Source: Saccharococcus thermophilus
GTDB lineage: Bacteria > Bacillota > Bacilli > Bacillales > Anoxybacillaceae
Direction of reading: 5' to 3'
NCBI RefSeq assembly: GCF_011761475.1
Contig: NZ_JAASRS010000001.1
Location: 2,108,001-2,172,000, forward strand
DNA length: 64,000 nucleotides
Both the position numbers and the translations under genes were made by a program. The notes under the pieces are model-generated. The model had not been told where the DNA came from. It was given only the letters and a program-made list of their open reading frames with translations, and did no database searches. Below, piece after piece: positions 1 through 7,166 of this stretch (positions are counted from its first letter, which is position 1; the number at the start of each line of letters is the position of its first letter).

Positions 1-732
1 GACTTCATCAGCCACATAAACGTCATGGCGCGTAAACGGCTCTTCTTTTACGACATAGCCAAGATCTTGGGCAATCTCGATAATCGCTTGGCGTGTAATT
101 CCTTCGAGCGCCCCGACATATCCAGGCGGTGTATAGACGACGTTGTCTTTAATGATAAAAACGTTATCTCCTGAACCTTCGGCGACATACCCTTGATCGT
201 TTAAAATTAGTGCTTCGCTTACATTCGCAAGATGGGCTTCGATTTTGACAAGGATGTTGTTCAAATAGTTCAGCGATTTTACTTTCGGACTGAGTACATC
301 TGAGCGGTTTCTTCGCGTTGCAACCGTCACCACTTCAATCCCTGTTTCATATAATTGTTTTGGGAACAATGCTAACGGTTCGGCAATGATCACTACTTGC
401 GGTGTTTTGCAATTATACGGGTCGAGTCCTAAGTCGCCGACTCCGCGTGAAACAACAAGGCGAATGTAGGCATCTTGATATTGGTTTCTTCGTATCGTTT
501 CGACAATATAATCGATTATTTCTTCTTTGGTATAAGGAATGGTGAGTAAAATTGATTTAGCGGAATTGTATAGGCGATCTATATGCTCATGCAATCGAAA
601 TACGTTGCCGCTATAGACGCGAATGCCCTCAAATACACCGTCGCCATATAAAAAGCCGTGATCGTATACGGAAATTTTTGCGTTTTCTTTTGTCACAAAT
701 TCGCCGTTTAAAAAGATCCATTGTTCACTCAA
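1..732 (-). CDS. ilvE: branched-chain amino acid aminotransferase, 3' end outside window
   Basis: PLP-dependent class IV aminotransferase that interconverts Val, Leu and Ile with their 2-oxo acids in the cytosol. The 244 visible residues begin SEQWIFLNGEFVT and contain DHGFLYGDGVFEGIR, the family N-terminal signature, and near the cut end FTRHDVYVADEV, which in IlvE precedes the FLTGTAAE motif. About 50 C-terminal residues lie beyond base 1. The start is TTG at 732, chosen because an AAGAGGGG Shine-Dalgarno lies just upstream and no ATG fits. A sigma-A promoter, a cre-like site and a weak CodY-like sequence lie upstream, so carbon and branched-chain amino acid control is inferred. Confidence 0.93.
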   Translation of the reverse strand, partial: MSEQWIFLNGEFVTKENAKISVYDHGFLYGDGVFEGIRVYSGNVFRLHEHIDRLYNSAKSILLTIPYTKEEIIDYIVETIRRNQYQDAYIRLVVSRGVGDLGLDPYNCKTPQVVIIAEPLALFPKQLYETGIEVVTVATRRNRSDVLSPKVKSLNYLNNILVKIEAHLANVSEALILNDQGYVAEGSGDNVFIIKDNVVYTPPGYVGALEGITRQAIIEIAQDLGYVVKEEPFTRHDVYVADEV

Positions 733-819
733 TTTTGTTCCCCTCTTCCTTGATAAGTGCGACGCTTCTATTGTTCAGCATCTTGGTAATGATGAATTCG
801 TTTCATTTGTTTGAAAATT

Positions 820-848
820 ATAATAATCCGAAAATAAGAGGGAGTCAA
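820..848 (-). promoter_or_regulatory. sigma-A promoter of ilvE
   Basis: Minus-strand TTGACT (848-843), 17-base spacer, TATTAT (825-820). The expected start is near 813, giving a leader of about 80 bases. A sequence on the minus strand at 820-806 (AATTTTCAAACAAAT) matches the CodY consensus AATTTTCWGAAAATT with three mismatches and sits just after the -10, so repression by CodY is possible but not shown. Confidence 0.75.
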
Positions 849-885
849 TACTATTTTTTTGAATATTTCGATTCGTTAGACTATT

Positions 886-899
886 TGTATGCGCTTACA
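886..899. promoter_or_regulatory. cre-like site upstream of ilvE promoter
   Basis: Read on the minus strand, TGTAAGCGCATACA with flanking A on both sides fits the relaxed Bacillus cre consensus WTGNAANCGNWNNCW. It lies about 40-50 bases upstream of the -35, a position typical of CcpA activation sites (as in the B. subtilis ilv-leu promoter) rather than roadblock repression. Functional assignment is inference from one match. Confidence 0.5.
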
Positions 900-955
900 T
901 ATTGATAGAATCAATGGTTTTCCGCCCATAAAAAATTTTTGTCCGCATAAAAGCG

Positions 956-991
956 AAACCCTCCTTTTCGGCAAACCGAAAAGGAGGGTTT
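956..991 (-). terminator. terminator after tRNA-Arg
   Basis: Perfect 16-bp stem (956-971 with 976-991) closed by a 4-base loop, with AAACCC/GGGTTT ends that supply U residues on either strand. It ends the tRNA transcript and separates it from ilvE. Confidence 0.85.
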
Positions 992-998
992 TGTTCAG

Positions 999-1072
999 CG
1001 TCCCAGGAGAGATTCGAACTCCCGACCGACGGCTTAGAAGGCCGCTGCTCTATCCAGCTGAGCTACTGGGAC
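999..1072 (-). tRNA. tRNA-Arg (anticodon TCT)
   Basis: A 74-base cloverleaf on the minus strand: acceptor GTCCCAG pairs with CTGGGAC, D-arm AGCTCAGCTGGATAGAGC, anticodon stem GCGGC/GCCGT with loop CTTCTAA giving anticodon TCT, T-arm CGGGAGTTCGAATCTCTCCTG region and discriminator G. The CCA end is not encoded. It is transcribed from its own strong promoter at 1233-1261 and stops at the hairpin at 956-991. Confidence 0.96.
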
Positions 1073-1106
1073 ATGGTATTCATGTTATTAAGGACATCTT
1101 TGGCTC

Positions 1107-1159
1107 GTTGTCCCTTCCTCTGCTAGCTAATTCGAGGAAGCGAGATGCGTCGGGACAAC
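1107..1159 (-). other. nested hairpin in the tRNA-Arg precursor leader
   Basis: GTTGTCCC (minus, 1159-1152) pairs with GGGACAAC (1114-1107), and inside it TTCCTC (1139-1134) pairs with GAGGAA (1120-1115), leaving a 12-base one-sided bulge. It has no U-tract, so it is not a terminator. It lies in the roughly 150-base 5' leader between the promoter and the tRNA. Function unknown. Confidence 0.5.
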
Positions 1160-1232
1160 TCGAAGCAGATTCATGGATGTAGAGCTCGTCACTCCAACCA
1201 TGAAAAATTTGCTATTGTCAAAGACAGTGTAT

Positions 1233-1261
1233 ATTATAAAAAATTTTTTTAGTAAAGTCAA
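1233..1261 (-). promoter_or_regulatory. strong sigma-A promoter for tRNA-Arg
   Basis: TTGACT (1261-1256), 17-base spacer, perfect TATAAT (1238-1233) on the minus strand. The only gene downstream before the terminator is the tRNA, so this is its promoter, with an unusually long leader of about 150 bases. Confidence 0.88.
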
Positions 1262-1269
1262 GATGGAAA

Positions 1270-1291
1270 GAGCGGGGGAACTCCCCCGCTC
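1270..1291 (-). terminator. probable terminator of the rph-rdgB-ysnB unit
   Basis: GC-rich stem of at least 8 bp (1270-1277 with 1284-1291) that overlaps the ysnB stop codon. The following U-tract on the minus strand is weak (TCTTTCC), so confidence is moderate. Confidence 0.5.
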
Positions 1292-1799
1292 ACATGGCAA
1301 ATGTTTTGGCAAGCGATGGTATTTCTTTTCCATCAAGGCCGTAAAATTGCACGGTTGCGTTTCCGTTTTCTATTTGCAATAGTGCGTATGTCTTTTCTTT
1401 TCGTCCTCTTGGCAATAAGATGCTGCCTGGATTGATAAACAAAATATCATCGATTTTTTCAGCTCCCGCAATATGGGAATGGCCGAAACATACGACGTTG
1501 GCCTTTGCCTCTTTGGCCCGATAGTACAAGTTCAGCAACGACATTTTGACGTTATAAAGGTGGCCGTGGGTGATGAAAAAGCGGACGCCTTCCACCTCTT
1601 CGATCCGCTCGTTTGGAAAGGCGGCGGTGAAATCGCAATTTCCGCGCACGATGAGGAAATGGGCGATTTCTTTCTGATCAGGGGACAATTCCGAATCTCC
1701 GCAATGAATGAACACGTTTGCTTCATGTCGGTGGCGCGCCGCGATTTCTTCTAGCTCGTTCGTTAACCCATGGCTATCGCTGACAATCAATGCTTTCAT
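1290..1799 (-). CDS. ysnB: YfcE/MJ0936-type metallophosphoesterase
   Basis: Small calcineurin-like phosphodiesterase of the YfcE family; the physiological substrate in Bacillus is not established. The 169 residues carry the dinuclear metal signature: SDSHG near residue 7, HCGDSE near 33, RGNCD near 51 and two late His motifs, THGHLYN and FGHSHIAG. Length is normal for the family. It is the last gene of rph-rdgB-ysnB, 6 bases after rdgB, the same order as B. subtilis rph-ysnA-ysnB, so co-transcription is likely. Confidence 0.9.
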   Translation of the reverse strand: MKALIVSDSHGLTNELEEIAARHRHEANVFIHCGDSELSPDQKEIAHFLIVRGNCDFTAAFPNERIEEVEGVRFFITHGHLYNVKMSLLNLYYRAKEAKANVVCFGHSHIAGAEKIDDILFINPGSILLPRGRKEKTYALLQIENGNATVQFYGLDGKEIPSLAKTFAM

Positions 1800-1805
1800 G
1801 TTCGC

Positions 1806-2411
1806 TTACTCCTTGCCGTTTATAATTTCATCCCACTGTTTATCTAATTTTTCTAACGCTTTGGCCCGATGGCTGATTTGATTTTTCTCTTCCGCCGATA
1901 ATTGTGCCATCGTTTTTCCTTTTTGTGGGATGTAAAAAATCGGATCATAGCCAAACCCGTTTTCTCCTTGCGGTTTTTCGGTAATGTATCCTTCACACGT
2001 TCCCTCGACAACCGTGGTGCGCCGGCCTGGGGCGGCGACGGCAAGTGCGCAATGGAAACGGGCGGTTCGCTTTGCGAAAGGAACCCCTTCTAACTCTGAT
2101 AACACTTTGGCGATGTTTTTTTGATCGTTCTTTTCTTCTCCGGCGTAGCGGGCGGAATATACACCTGGCCTTCCGCCTAACGCGTCAATCGACAGTCCAG
2201 AATCGTCGGCAATGACCATCGTGTTGAAATAGCGTGCCATCGCTTCTGCTTTTAGTATCGCATTTTCGGCAAACGTGCTGCCTGTTTCTTCTACATCAGG
2301 GCAATCAGGAAAGTCAAGAAGCGATTTTACTTCGACCCCTCTTTTTCCAAGAAGCGCCTGAAACTCTCGCGTTTTTCCGGCGTTTTTTGTCGCGATAATG
2401 ACTTGTTTCAT
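1806..2411 (-). CDS. rdgB: dITP/XTP pyrophosphatase (RdgB/HAM1 family)
   Basis: Hydrolyses non-canonical purine nucleoside triphosphates (dITP, XTP, ITP) to monophosphates, keeping inosine and xanthine out of nucleic acids. The 201 residues open with [13 protein letters not shown], the family substrate-binding motif, followed by the conserved [21 protein letters not shown] and GFGYDPIF motifs and C-terminal SHRAKAL. Length matches the family. The ATG overlaps the rph stop by four bases (ATGA), indicating translational coupling. Corresponds to B. subtilis ysnA. Confidence 0.95.
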   Translation of the reverse strand: MKQVIIATKNAGKTREFQALLGKRGVEVKSLLDFPDCPDVEETGSTFAENAILKAEAMARYFNTMVIADDSGLSIDALGGRPGVYSARYAGEEKNDQKNIAKVLSELEGVPFAKRTARFHCALAVAAPGRRTTVVEGTCEGYITEKPQGENGFGYDPIFYIPQKGKTMAQLSAEEKNQISHRAKALEKLDKQWDEIINGKE

Positions 2412-3178
2412 GATGCACTCCCACTTTCTCCGTTTCGTTTCATGTCAATTTGCAGAGCAAGCTCCCCTAACGTACTCCGCTGAATTTCAATCAGCTGTTG
2501 AATTCCGAATTGCGCCATATCTAATAGCTCATTTAATTGTTCGCGGGAAAACGTCGCTTCTTCCCCTGTCCCTTGAATTTCAACAAAGCGTCCCTCTCCT
2601 GTCATCACCACGTTCATATCAACTTCGGCTCGTGCGTCTTCGCTGTAGTTTAAATCAAGAATAATACCGTGTTCCGGATCGATTCCGACGGATGTTGCCG
2701 CGAGGAAATCATGGACAGGAAGTTCGTCTATTTTCTTTTCCTCGACTAATTTCGCAAATGCCAATACCATTGCTACGTATGCTCCTGTAATCGATGCGGT
2801 CCTCGTTCCCCCGTCTGCTTGAATGACGTCGCAGTCAATCCATACCGTTTTTTCGCCCAGTTTGTCCAATTGCACAACGGAACGAAGCGCTCGTCCGATC
2901 AGGCGCTGGATTTCCATCGTGCGTCCTGACACTTTTCCTTTGCTGGACTCCCTCACATTCCGCTGCTCTGTCGCTCTCGGCAGCATTGCATATTCCGCCG
3001 TAATCCATCCTTTCCCGCCGCCGCGCATAAACGGAGGCACTTTATCATCAATGCTCGCCGTACAAATGACTTTCGTATCGCCAACGGTAATCAATACGGA
3101 TCCTTCCGCATGCTTAATGAAATGTTTCTCCATATGTACAGGGCGCAGTTGCTTATTATCTCTGCCATCGATCCTCAT
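2408..3178 (-). CDS. rph: ribonuclease PH
   Basis: Phosphorolytic 3'-5' exoribonuclease that trims tRNA 3' ends. The 256 residues include the RNase PH signature ([15 protein letters not shown]), RATEQRN, phosphate-binding [17 protein letters not shown] and [18 protein letters not shown]. Start ATG at 3178 has AAAGGAGGC eight bases upstream. It heads the rph-rdgB-ysnB unit. A hairpin at 3205-3232 separates it from gerM; I could not identify a convincing promoter in the short gap, so partial read-through from gerM is possible. Confidence 0.95.
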   Translation of the reverse strand: MRIDGRDNKQLRPVHMEKHFIKHAEGSVLITVGDTKVICTASIDDKVPPFMRGGGKGWITAEYAMLPRATEQRNVRESSKGKVSGRTMEIQRLIGRALRSVVQLDKLGEKTVWIDCDVIQADGGTRTASITGAYVAMVLAFAKLVEEKKIDELPVHDFLAATSVGIDPEHGIILDLNYSEDARAEVDMNVVMTGEGRFVEIQGTGEEATFSREQLNELLDMAQFGIQQLIEIQRSTLGELALQIDMKRNGESGSAS

Positions 3179-3204
3179 GAGAAAGCCTCCTTTGCCATAA
3201 AAAG

Positions 3205-3232
3205 AAAGAGGTAGAACATCGTCTACCTCTTT
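3205..3232 (-). terminator. terminator between gerM and rph
   Basis: Perfect 11-bp stem (3205-3215 with 3222-3232) with T-rich flanks on both strands. It follows gerM on the minus strand and lies only 27 bases before the rph start, so it could also act as a leaky or attenuating element for rph. Confidence 0.75.
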
Positions 3233-3320
3233 TTTATATCATAATATTGTATGGAACTGCCAGTCACTCCATCTATATTACATATTTTTCTGAAATAATA
3301 TAAATCCTTTTACCATTCAG

Positions 3321-4397
3321 TTAGAATTTTCCGGTATTTATATTTACTGGTCTTGTTACAGGTTTGGATAACGGTTTGCCGTCTTCCCTTACTAGATTGG
3401 CTTTTCCATTTACCGTAATGGCGACGCTTTCCACTCCTTTTTGCTCCGTTAGCGACAAAACAAGACAGTTTAATACATCGTCAGCAATGACATTTTTCTT
3501 ATTGCTGCCGTAAATCCCTTCGTTAAAGTTTAATGTCACCTTTCCGTTTTCATATTTTGGTTTTTCCAATAGCTTTGTATCTGGCTGAAACTCGCTGACA
3601 AGCCCGCTGCCATAGCTTGGCCCTTTTATTAACTCGTTCACAGCAGCGGTAATATCGTCTTTTTCTTTATTGGACACGCGCCGTGTCACTGGAACGTAGT
3701 ACGTTTCATTTCCTTGCTGTTCAACAAAATAGACCGTAACTGGATGGGTGTTTGTAATATCATTGACACCGCTGTCATCCATATTAATCCCATCCTCACG
3801 GCTGACCCCACCTTGGATAGGGGTTTTGTTGACTGGCATCACGTCTTGGTCATAGCCGTTAATACGAATTTTGACTCTTTTTACATTATCAAACTGTGTC
3901 AGTGTCCATGTAATAGCTTGCAAAATTTTTTTCTCGTCTTCTGGTTTATAATGAGCAAACTCTGGAGAAAAATCGGCAATAAGCGTCCCATCCTTCTCTA
4001 ACTTAGTCCCTAACACTGTTGTACCTGCCGGCAAGACAGCGCGAAATCCGTTTGGCAATATTTCTGAAACAGGACCGTCTTCCACTAAGTATTCGAGCAC
4101 TTGCTTCGCTACCGCCTTTGTTTTTGGCAATTCTACCGTTTGCGGTACCACAAAACCATTTTTATCAATTAAGTAAAGTTCTCGTTTGACGGTTTCCACC
4201 GCTTTTTCTCCATCTTGTTTTCCCGCTTTATCTTTTGTTACTTCTTGCAATGATTTACCATCTTTTAAGTAACTGACATCTTGCGGTGGATCGATTTCTT
4301 TTACAGCTTCGTCCTTTCCAAATAATCCACAGCCACTAAGCAATAACAGCGATGTCACAACGGATGCGACTAATTTCCACGTTCCCCGATTGAACAT
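3321..4397 (-). CDS. gerM: spore germination/sporulation lipoprotein GerM
   Basis: Secreted lipoprotein needed for normal sporulation and germination in B. subtilis. The 358 residues start with a signal peptide ending in the lipobox LLSGC (lipidated Cys about residue 23). Two GerMN domains follow, roughly residues 75-190 and 220-335, each with the YFV/LYLID-type strand start and a Val-Leu/Asn-rich end (LIADFSPEFA; VTLNFNEGIYG). RBS TAGGAGGG precedes ATG at 4397. Isolated between two terminators, so it is probably monocistronic; sporulation sigma control is known for the family but I did not find a sure promoter. Confidence 0.92.
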   Translation of the reverse strand: MFNRGTWKLVASVVTSLLLLSGCGLFGKDEAVKEIDPPQDVSYLKDGKSLQEVTKDKAGKQDGEKAVETVKRELYLIDKNGFVVPQTVELPKTKAVAKQVLEYLVEDGPVSEILPNGFRAVLPAGTTVLGTKLEKDGTLIADFSPEFAHYKPEDEKKILQAITWTLTQFDNVKRVKIRINGYDQDVMPVNKTPIQGGVSREDGINMDDSGVNDITNTHPVTVYFVEQQGNETYYVPVTRRVSNKEKDDITAAVNELIKGPSYGSGLVSEFQPDTKLLEKPKYENGKVTLNFNEGIYGSNKKNVIADDVLNCLVLSLTEQKGVESVAITVNGKANLVREDGKPLSKPVTRPVNINTGKF

Positions 4398-4461
4398 AAA
4401 AATTCCCTCCTACTCATAGTTTGTACTACTATGTATACGAGCTTTTTGGGAAAATAGAATA

Positions 4462-4497
4462 AAAAAATCCTTTAGCCTTGTGGCTAAAGGATTTTTT
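4462..4497 (-). terminator. racE terminator
   Basis: Stem of about 16 bp (AAAAAATCCTTTAGCC with GGCTAAAGGATTTTTT) and a four-base loop, followed by a T-run on the minus strand. It starts within the racE stop codon. Confidence 0.85.
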
Positions 4498-5291
4498 TAT
4501 AATTCAATCGTCTGAACGCGTTCAATTGGCTTTCCAAACCATTTGGAAGCAATTTTTTCGAACAGCTCCTTTGACCCTGTGGTGAAGAATAAATGTTCTA
4601 CTTCTCGCTGTCCCGTATAAAGAAGATGGCTATGATGCAAAATTGCACTAACTTCACGGGCCGTTTCAACCCCGGAGCAAATCAGCTTGACGCGTTTTCC
4701 CATATACTCCCGAATCAACGGGCTTAGCAATGGATAATGAGTACAGCCTAAAATAAGAACATCGATATTGCTAGATCGGAACGGCTGCAGGGATTCGGCG
4801 ACAACGTTTCGCGCTTCTTCCCCTTCAAAATTTCCGCTCTCTACAAGCGGCACAAATTTTGGACATGCTAAACTTTCGACATGGACACGGGGATTAATCG
4901 ACTTTAATGCCTGTTCGTAAGCACCGCTTTTTACCGTACCAACGGTGCCAATGACGCCGATGTTCCCATTTTTTGTTACTTTCAGCGCGGCACGTGCTCC
5001 GGGGTGGATGACGCCTAATACCGGAATATCGAGTTGTTTGCGAATTTCGTCCAAAACGATCGCCGTTGCTGTATTGCAAGCAATCACCAGCATTTTAATA
5101 TTATACTGCAATAAATAATTCGTCATTTCCCATGTGAATTGACGAATTTCTTCCTCCGGACGCGGTCCATATGGACAGCGCGCCGTATCTCCAAGATAAA
5201 TAATCCGTTCTTTTGGTAATTGTCGCATAATTTCTTTTGCAACCGTTAATCCACCGACTCCTGAATCAATAACACCGATTGGTCTTTCCAA
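4497..5291 (-). CDS. racE: glutamate racemase
   Basis: Cofactor-independent racemase producing D-glutamate for peptidoglycan. The 264 residues contain both catalytic cysteines: IACNTATA (Cys near residue 74) and LGCTHYPLL (near 185), plus the N-terminal [12 protein letters not shown] and [11 protein letters not shown]. Length matches B. subtilis RacE. It follows the MarR-type gene ysmB by about 10 bases, as in B. subtilis ysmB-racE, so both are probably in one transcript ending at 4462-4497. Confidence 0.96.
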   Translation of the reverse strand: MERPIGVIDSGVGGLTVAKEIMRQLPKERIIYLGDTARCPYGPRPEEEIRQFTWEMTNYLLQYNIKMLVIACNTATAIVLDEIRKQLDIPVLGVIHPGARAALKVTKNGNIGVIGTVGTVKSGAYEQALKSINPRVHVESLACPKFVPLVESGNFEGEEARNVVAESLQPFRSSNIDVLILGCTHYPLLSPLIREYMGKRVKLICSGVETAREVSAILHHSHLLYTGQREVEHLFFTTGSKELFEKIASKWFGKPIERVQTIEL

Positions 5292-5301
5292 GTGATCGCC
5301 C

Positions 5302-5745
5302 TCATTCTTTCTTCATTTCTTGATGTAATTTGCGTAAGCATTTTTTCAAAAAAGCAATTTCTTCTTCAGAAAAATTTTGCAACATTTGCGCCAAGTCGTG
5401 TTGGCGCTTTGCAATGACTTCCTCAATAATGCGTTCTCCTTTTTCAAGGAGATGAATGCGCACAACTCGCCGATCATGCTTATCTTTTACTCTAGCAACG
5501 AGCCCGTTCCGCTCCATTCTGTCTACCAGATCGGTTGTTGTGCTGCATGCCAAATACATTTTGTTCGATAATTCGCCGATCGTCAAGTCCCCTTCTTCCA
5601 ATAACCATTGCAGCGCGACAAATTGCGGCGGCGTAATTGGATATTGCGTTAAAATTTCACGGCCGCGTTGCTTTAAATTAGCTGCAATATATCGAAGCAA
5701 CTTTTCCAATTCTGCAACAGTCTTTTCATCCATCGAAAGCGGCAT
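5302..5745 (-). CDS. ysmB: MarR-family transcriptional regulator YsmB
   Basis: Winged-helix regulator, 147 residues. The MarR core is visible: [13 protein letters not shown], helix-turn-helix region [21 protein letters not shown] and wing [19 protein letters not shown], followed by the C-terminal dimerisation helices. Located directly upstream of racE, as in B. subtilis. Ligand and targets are not known. The 250-base gap upstream to gerE holds the gerE terminator and AT-rich sequence; I see no certain promoter there. Confidence 0.88.
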   Translation of the reverse strand: MPLSMDEKTVAELEKLLRYIAANLKQRGREILTQYPITPPQFVALQWLLEEGDLTIGELSNKMYLACSTTTDLVDRMERNGLVARVKDKHDRRVVRIHLLEKGERIIEEVIAKRQHDLAQMLQNFSEEEIAFLKKCLRKLHQEMKKE

Positions 5746-5945
5746 ACGATCTCCCCTACAAAACTACATTTATTATTTTTAACGTTTTTCTAAAAAAATG
5801 CAAGAACGATGTCAGACAACCAAATCCTTTTATGTCGTTCGACATAATTCGATATATTTCATTTTACACCACTTTTCCCCATAATCAATATAAAAATTCA
5901 TGTCCGTTCACCAACATAACGAAGAAAGAACCACTTTGCGATTAA

Positions 5946-5985
5946 AAAATAACAAACCGGCTACCTTAAAAATAAGGTTAGCCGG
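5946..5985 (-). terminator. gerE terminator
   Basis: CCGGCTA-CCTTA pairs with TAAGGTTAGCCGG (one bulged base) and is followed on the minus strand by TTTGTTATTTTTTAA, immediately after gerE. Confidence 0.8.
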
Positions 5986-5991
5986 CATTGT

Positions 5992-6216
5992 TTATAGTTC
6001 AAGCTCCCCCATTCGAAGCAGTTCAATAACTGCTTGCGAGCGCCCCTTTACTCCAAGCTTTTGCATTGCGTTCGAAATATGGTTGCGAACCGTTTTTTCG
6101 CTAATAAACAATTCTTTCGCGATTTCTTTCGTCGTCTTGTCTTGAACTAATAATTCAAATACCTCTTTTTCTCTCTTGGTTAGCAATGGCTTTGGTTGAA
6201 ATGGTTTGTCCTTCAA
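5992..6216 (-). CDS. gerE: late sporulation regulator GerE
   Basis: Small LuxR/FixJ-type DNA-binding protein that tunes sigma-K-dependent spore coat genes in the mother cell. The 74 residues match the usual length of GerE and consist almost only of the HTH: LTKREKEVFELLVQDKT, KEIAKELFISEKTVRNHIS and AMQKLGVKGRSQAVIELLR. Start is TTG at 6216, supported by GGAGGG nine bases upstream and by alignment of the N-terminus with known GerE (MKxKxFQxKPLLTKRE). A sigma-K promoter lies at 6277-6305. In B. subtilis ysmA lies between sdhB and gerE; no such gene is seen here. Confidence 0.96.
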   Translation of the reverse strand: MKDKPFQPKPLLTKREKEVFELLVQDKTTKEIAKELFISEKTVRNHISNAMQKLGVKGRSQAVIELLRMGELEL

Positions 6217-6229
6217 GTGTTGTAACCCT

Positions 6230-6296
6230 CCTTGCTTTCACTAGACCTGAACTACCGGATGGGTATTTACTCACCATATAGTATGTGAAAGCAAGG
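6230..6296. repeat. 12-bp inverted repeat around the gerE promoter
   Basis: CCTTGCTTTCAC at 6230-6241 is repeated perfectly and inverted at 6285-6296 (GTGAAAGCAAGG). One arm overlaps the -10/spacer region of the sigma-K promoter and the other abuts the Shine-Dalgarno. Because the upstream arm lies before the transcription start, an mRNA hairpin is unlikely; a DNA-binding site is possible. Confidence 0.6.
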
Positions 6297-6305
6297 GTTG
6301 CGGTG
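6277..6305 (-). promoter_or_regulatory. sigma-K promoter of gerE
   Basis: On the minus strand CACC (6305-6302), 15 bases, then A-CATACTATA (6286-6277), fitting the sigma-K pattern mACm/15-16/gCATAnnnTA. Position is about 60 bases upstream of the TTG start. Agrees with sigma-K control of gerE in Bacillus. Confidence 0.75.
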
Positions 6306-6360
6306 ATGGAATTTCGCTTATCTAATAGAAAAATAGGTATTTTTTCTAAACAATCACGAA

Positions 6361-6396
6361 AAAAATCCTCCTCATGAAAACCATGAAGAGGATTTT
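6361..6396 (-). terminator. sdhCAB terminator
   Basis: Minus-strand hairpin AAAATCCTCTTCATG / CATGAGGAGGATTTT (one G-U) with a GTTTT loop and T-run, just after the sdhB stop. Confidence 0.85.
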
Positions 6397-6401
6397 TATT
6401 A

Positions 6402-7163
6402 TTACACTTCGTCGCTTCCAAAGAAATCGCGGAACATTTGAATTGTTGTTTCGCGGTTTAGCGCGGCAATGGACGTCGTCAGTGGAATGCCTTTTGGACA
6501 AGATTGCACACAGTTTTGCGAGTTGCCGCAGTTTGCCAAACCGCCGTCTCCCATGATCGCTCTCAGCCGCTCTGCTTTATGCATCGCGCCTGTTGGATGG
6601 GCATTAAAGAGACGAACTTGTGACAGCGGTGCTGGGCCGATAAAGTTGGATTTGCTGTTGACGTTTGGACATGCTTCTAAACATACGCCGCATGTCATAC
6701 ATTTCGAAAGTTCGTATGCCCATTGCCGTTTCCGTTCCGGCATGCGCGGACCAGGACCTAAGTCGTACGTTCCGTCAATTGGAATCCATGCTTTTACTTT
6801 TTTCAATGAGTCAAACATGCGGCTGCGGTCGACTTGCAAGTCACGCACGACTGGGAACGTCCGCATTGGTTCCAAACGGATTGGCTGTTCTAATTTATCA
6901 ATCAACGCCGTACATGCTTGCCGCGGTTTGCCGTTAATGACCATTGAACAAGCGCCGCATACTTCTTCAAGACAGTTCATTTCCCATACAACTGGGGTTG
7001 TTTTTTGCCCTTTCGCGTTAACAGGATTACGGCGAATTTCCATCAGCGCAGAAATGACGTTCATATTCGGACGGTACGGAATTTCAAATTCCTCTTCATA
7101 TGGCGCAGAATCAGGACGATCCTGGCGTGTTATAATGAGTCGAATCGTTTTTTTCTCGCTCAT
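6402..7163 (-). CDS. sdhB: succinate dehydrogenase iron-sulfur subunit
   Basis: Electron-transfer subunit of complex II (succinate:menaquinone reductase), on the inner face of the membrane. The 253 residues carry the plant-type [2Fe-2S] cysteines (CLEEVCGACSM plus a later C), the [4Fe-4S] motif CMTCGVCLEACPN near residue 160 and the [3Fe-4S] CGNSQNCVQSCPKGIP near 215. Four bases after sdhA, last gene of sdhCAB, ended by the terminator at 6361-6396. Confidence 0.97.
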   Translation of the reverse strand: MSEKKTIRLIITRQDRPDSAPYEEEFEIPYRPNMNVISALMEIRRNPVNAKGQKTTPVVWEMNCLEEVCGACSMVINGKPRQACTALIDKLEQPIRLEPMRTFPVVRDLQVDRSRMFDSLKKVKAWIPIDGTYDLGPGPRMPERKRQWAYELSKCMTCGVCLEACPNVNSKSNFIGPAPLSQVRLFNAHPTGAMHKAERLRAIMGDGGLANCGNSQNCVQSCPKGIPLTTSIAALNRETTIQMFRDFFGSDEV

Positions 7164-7166
7164 GGT

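Noticed and set aside
733-998. T-box or CodY-only leader before ilvE
   Set aside because: No T-box core sequence and only about 80 bases of leader; the CodY match has three mismatches.
1127-1382. 69-codon frames on both strands around 1127-1382
   Set aside because: They cross the tRNA promoter, its leader and the ysnB terminator; composition is non-coding.
6155-6421. 88-codon minus-strand frame between sdhB and gerE, considered as a ysmA remnant
   Set aside because: Does not resemble a thioesterase, covers the sdhB terminator and the sigma-K promoter, and has no RBS.
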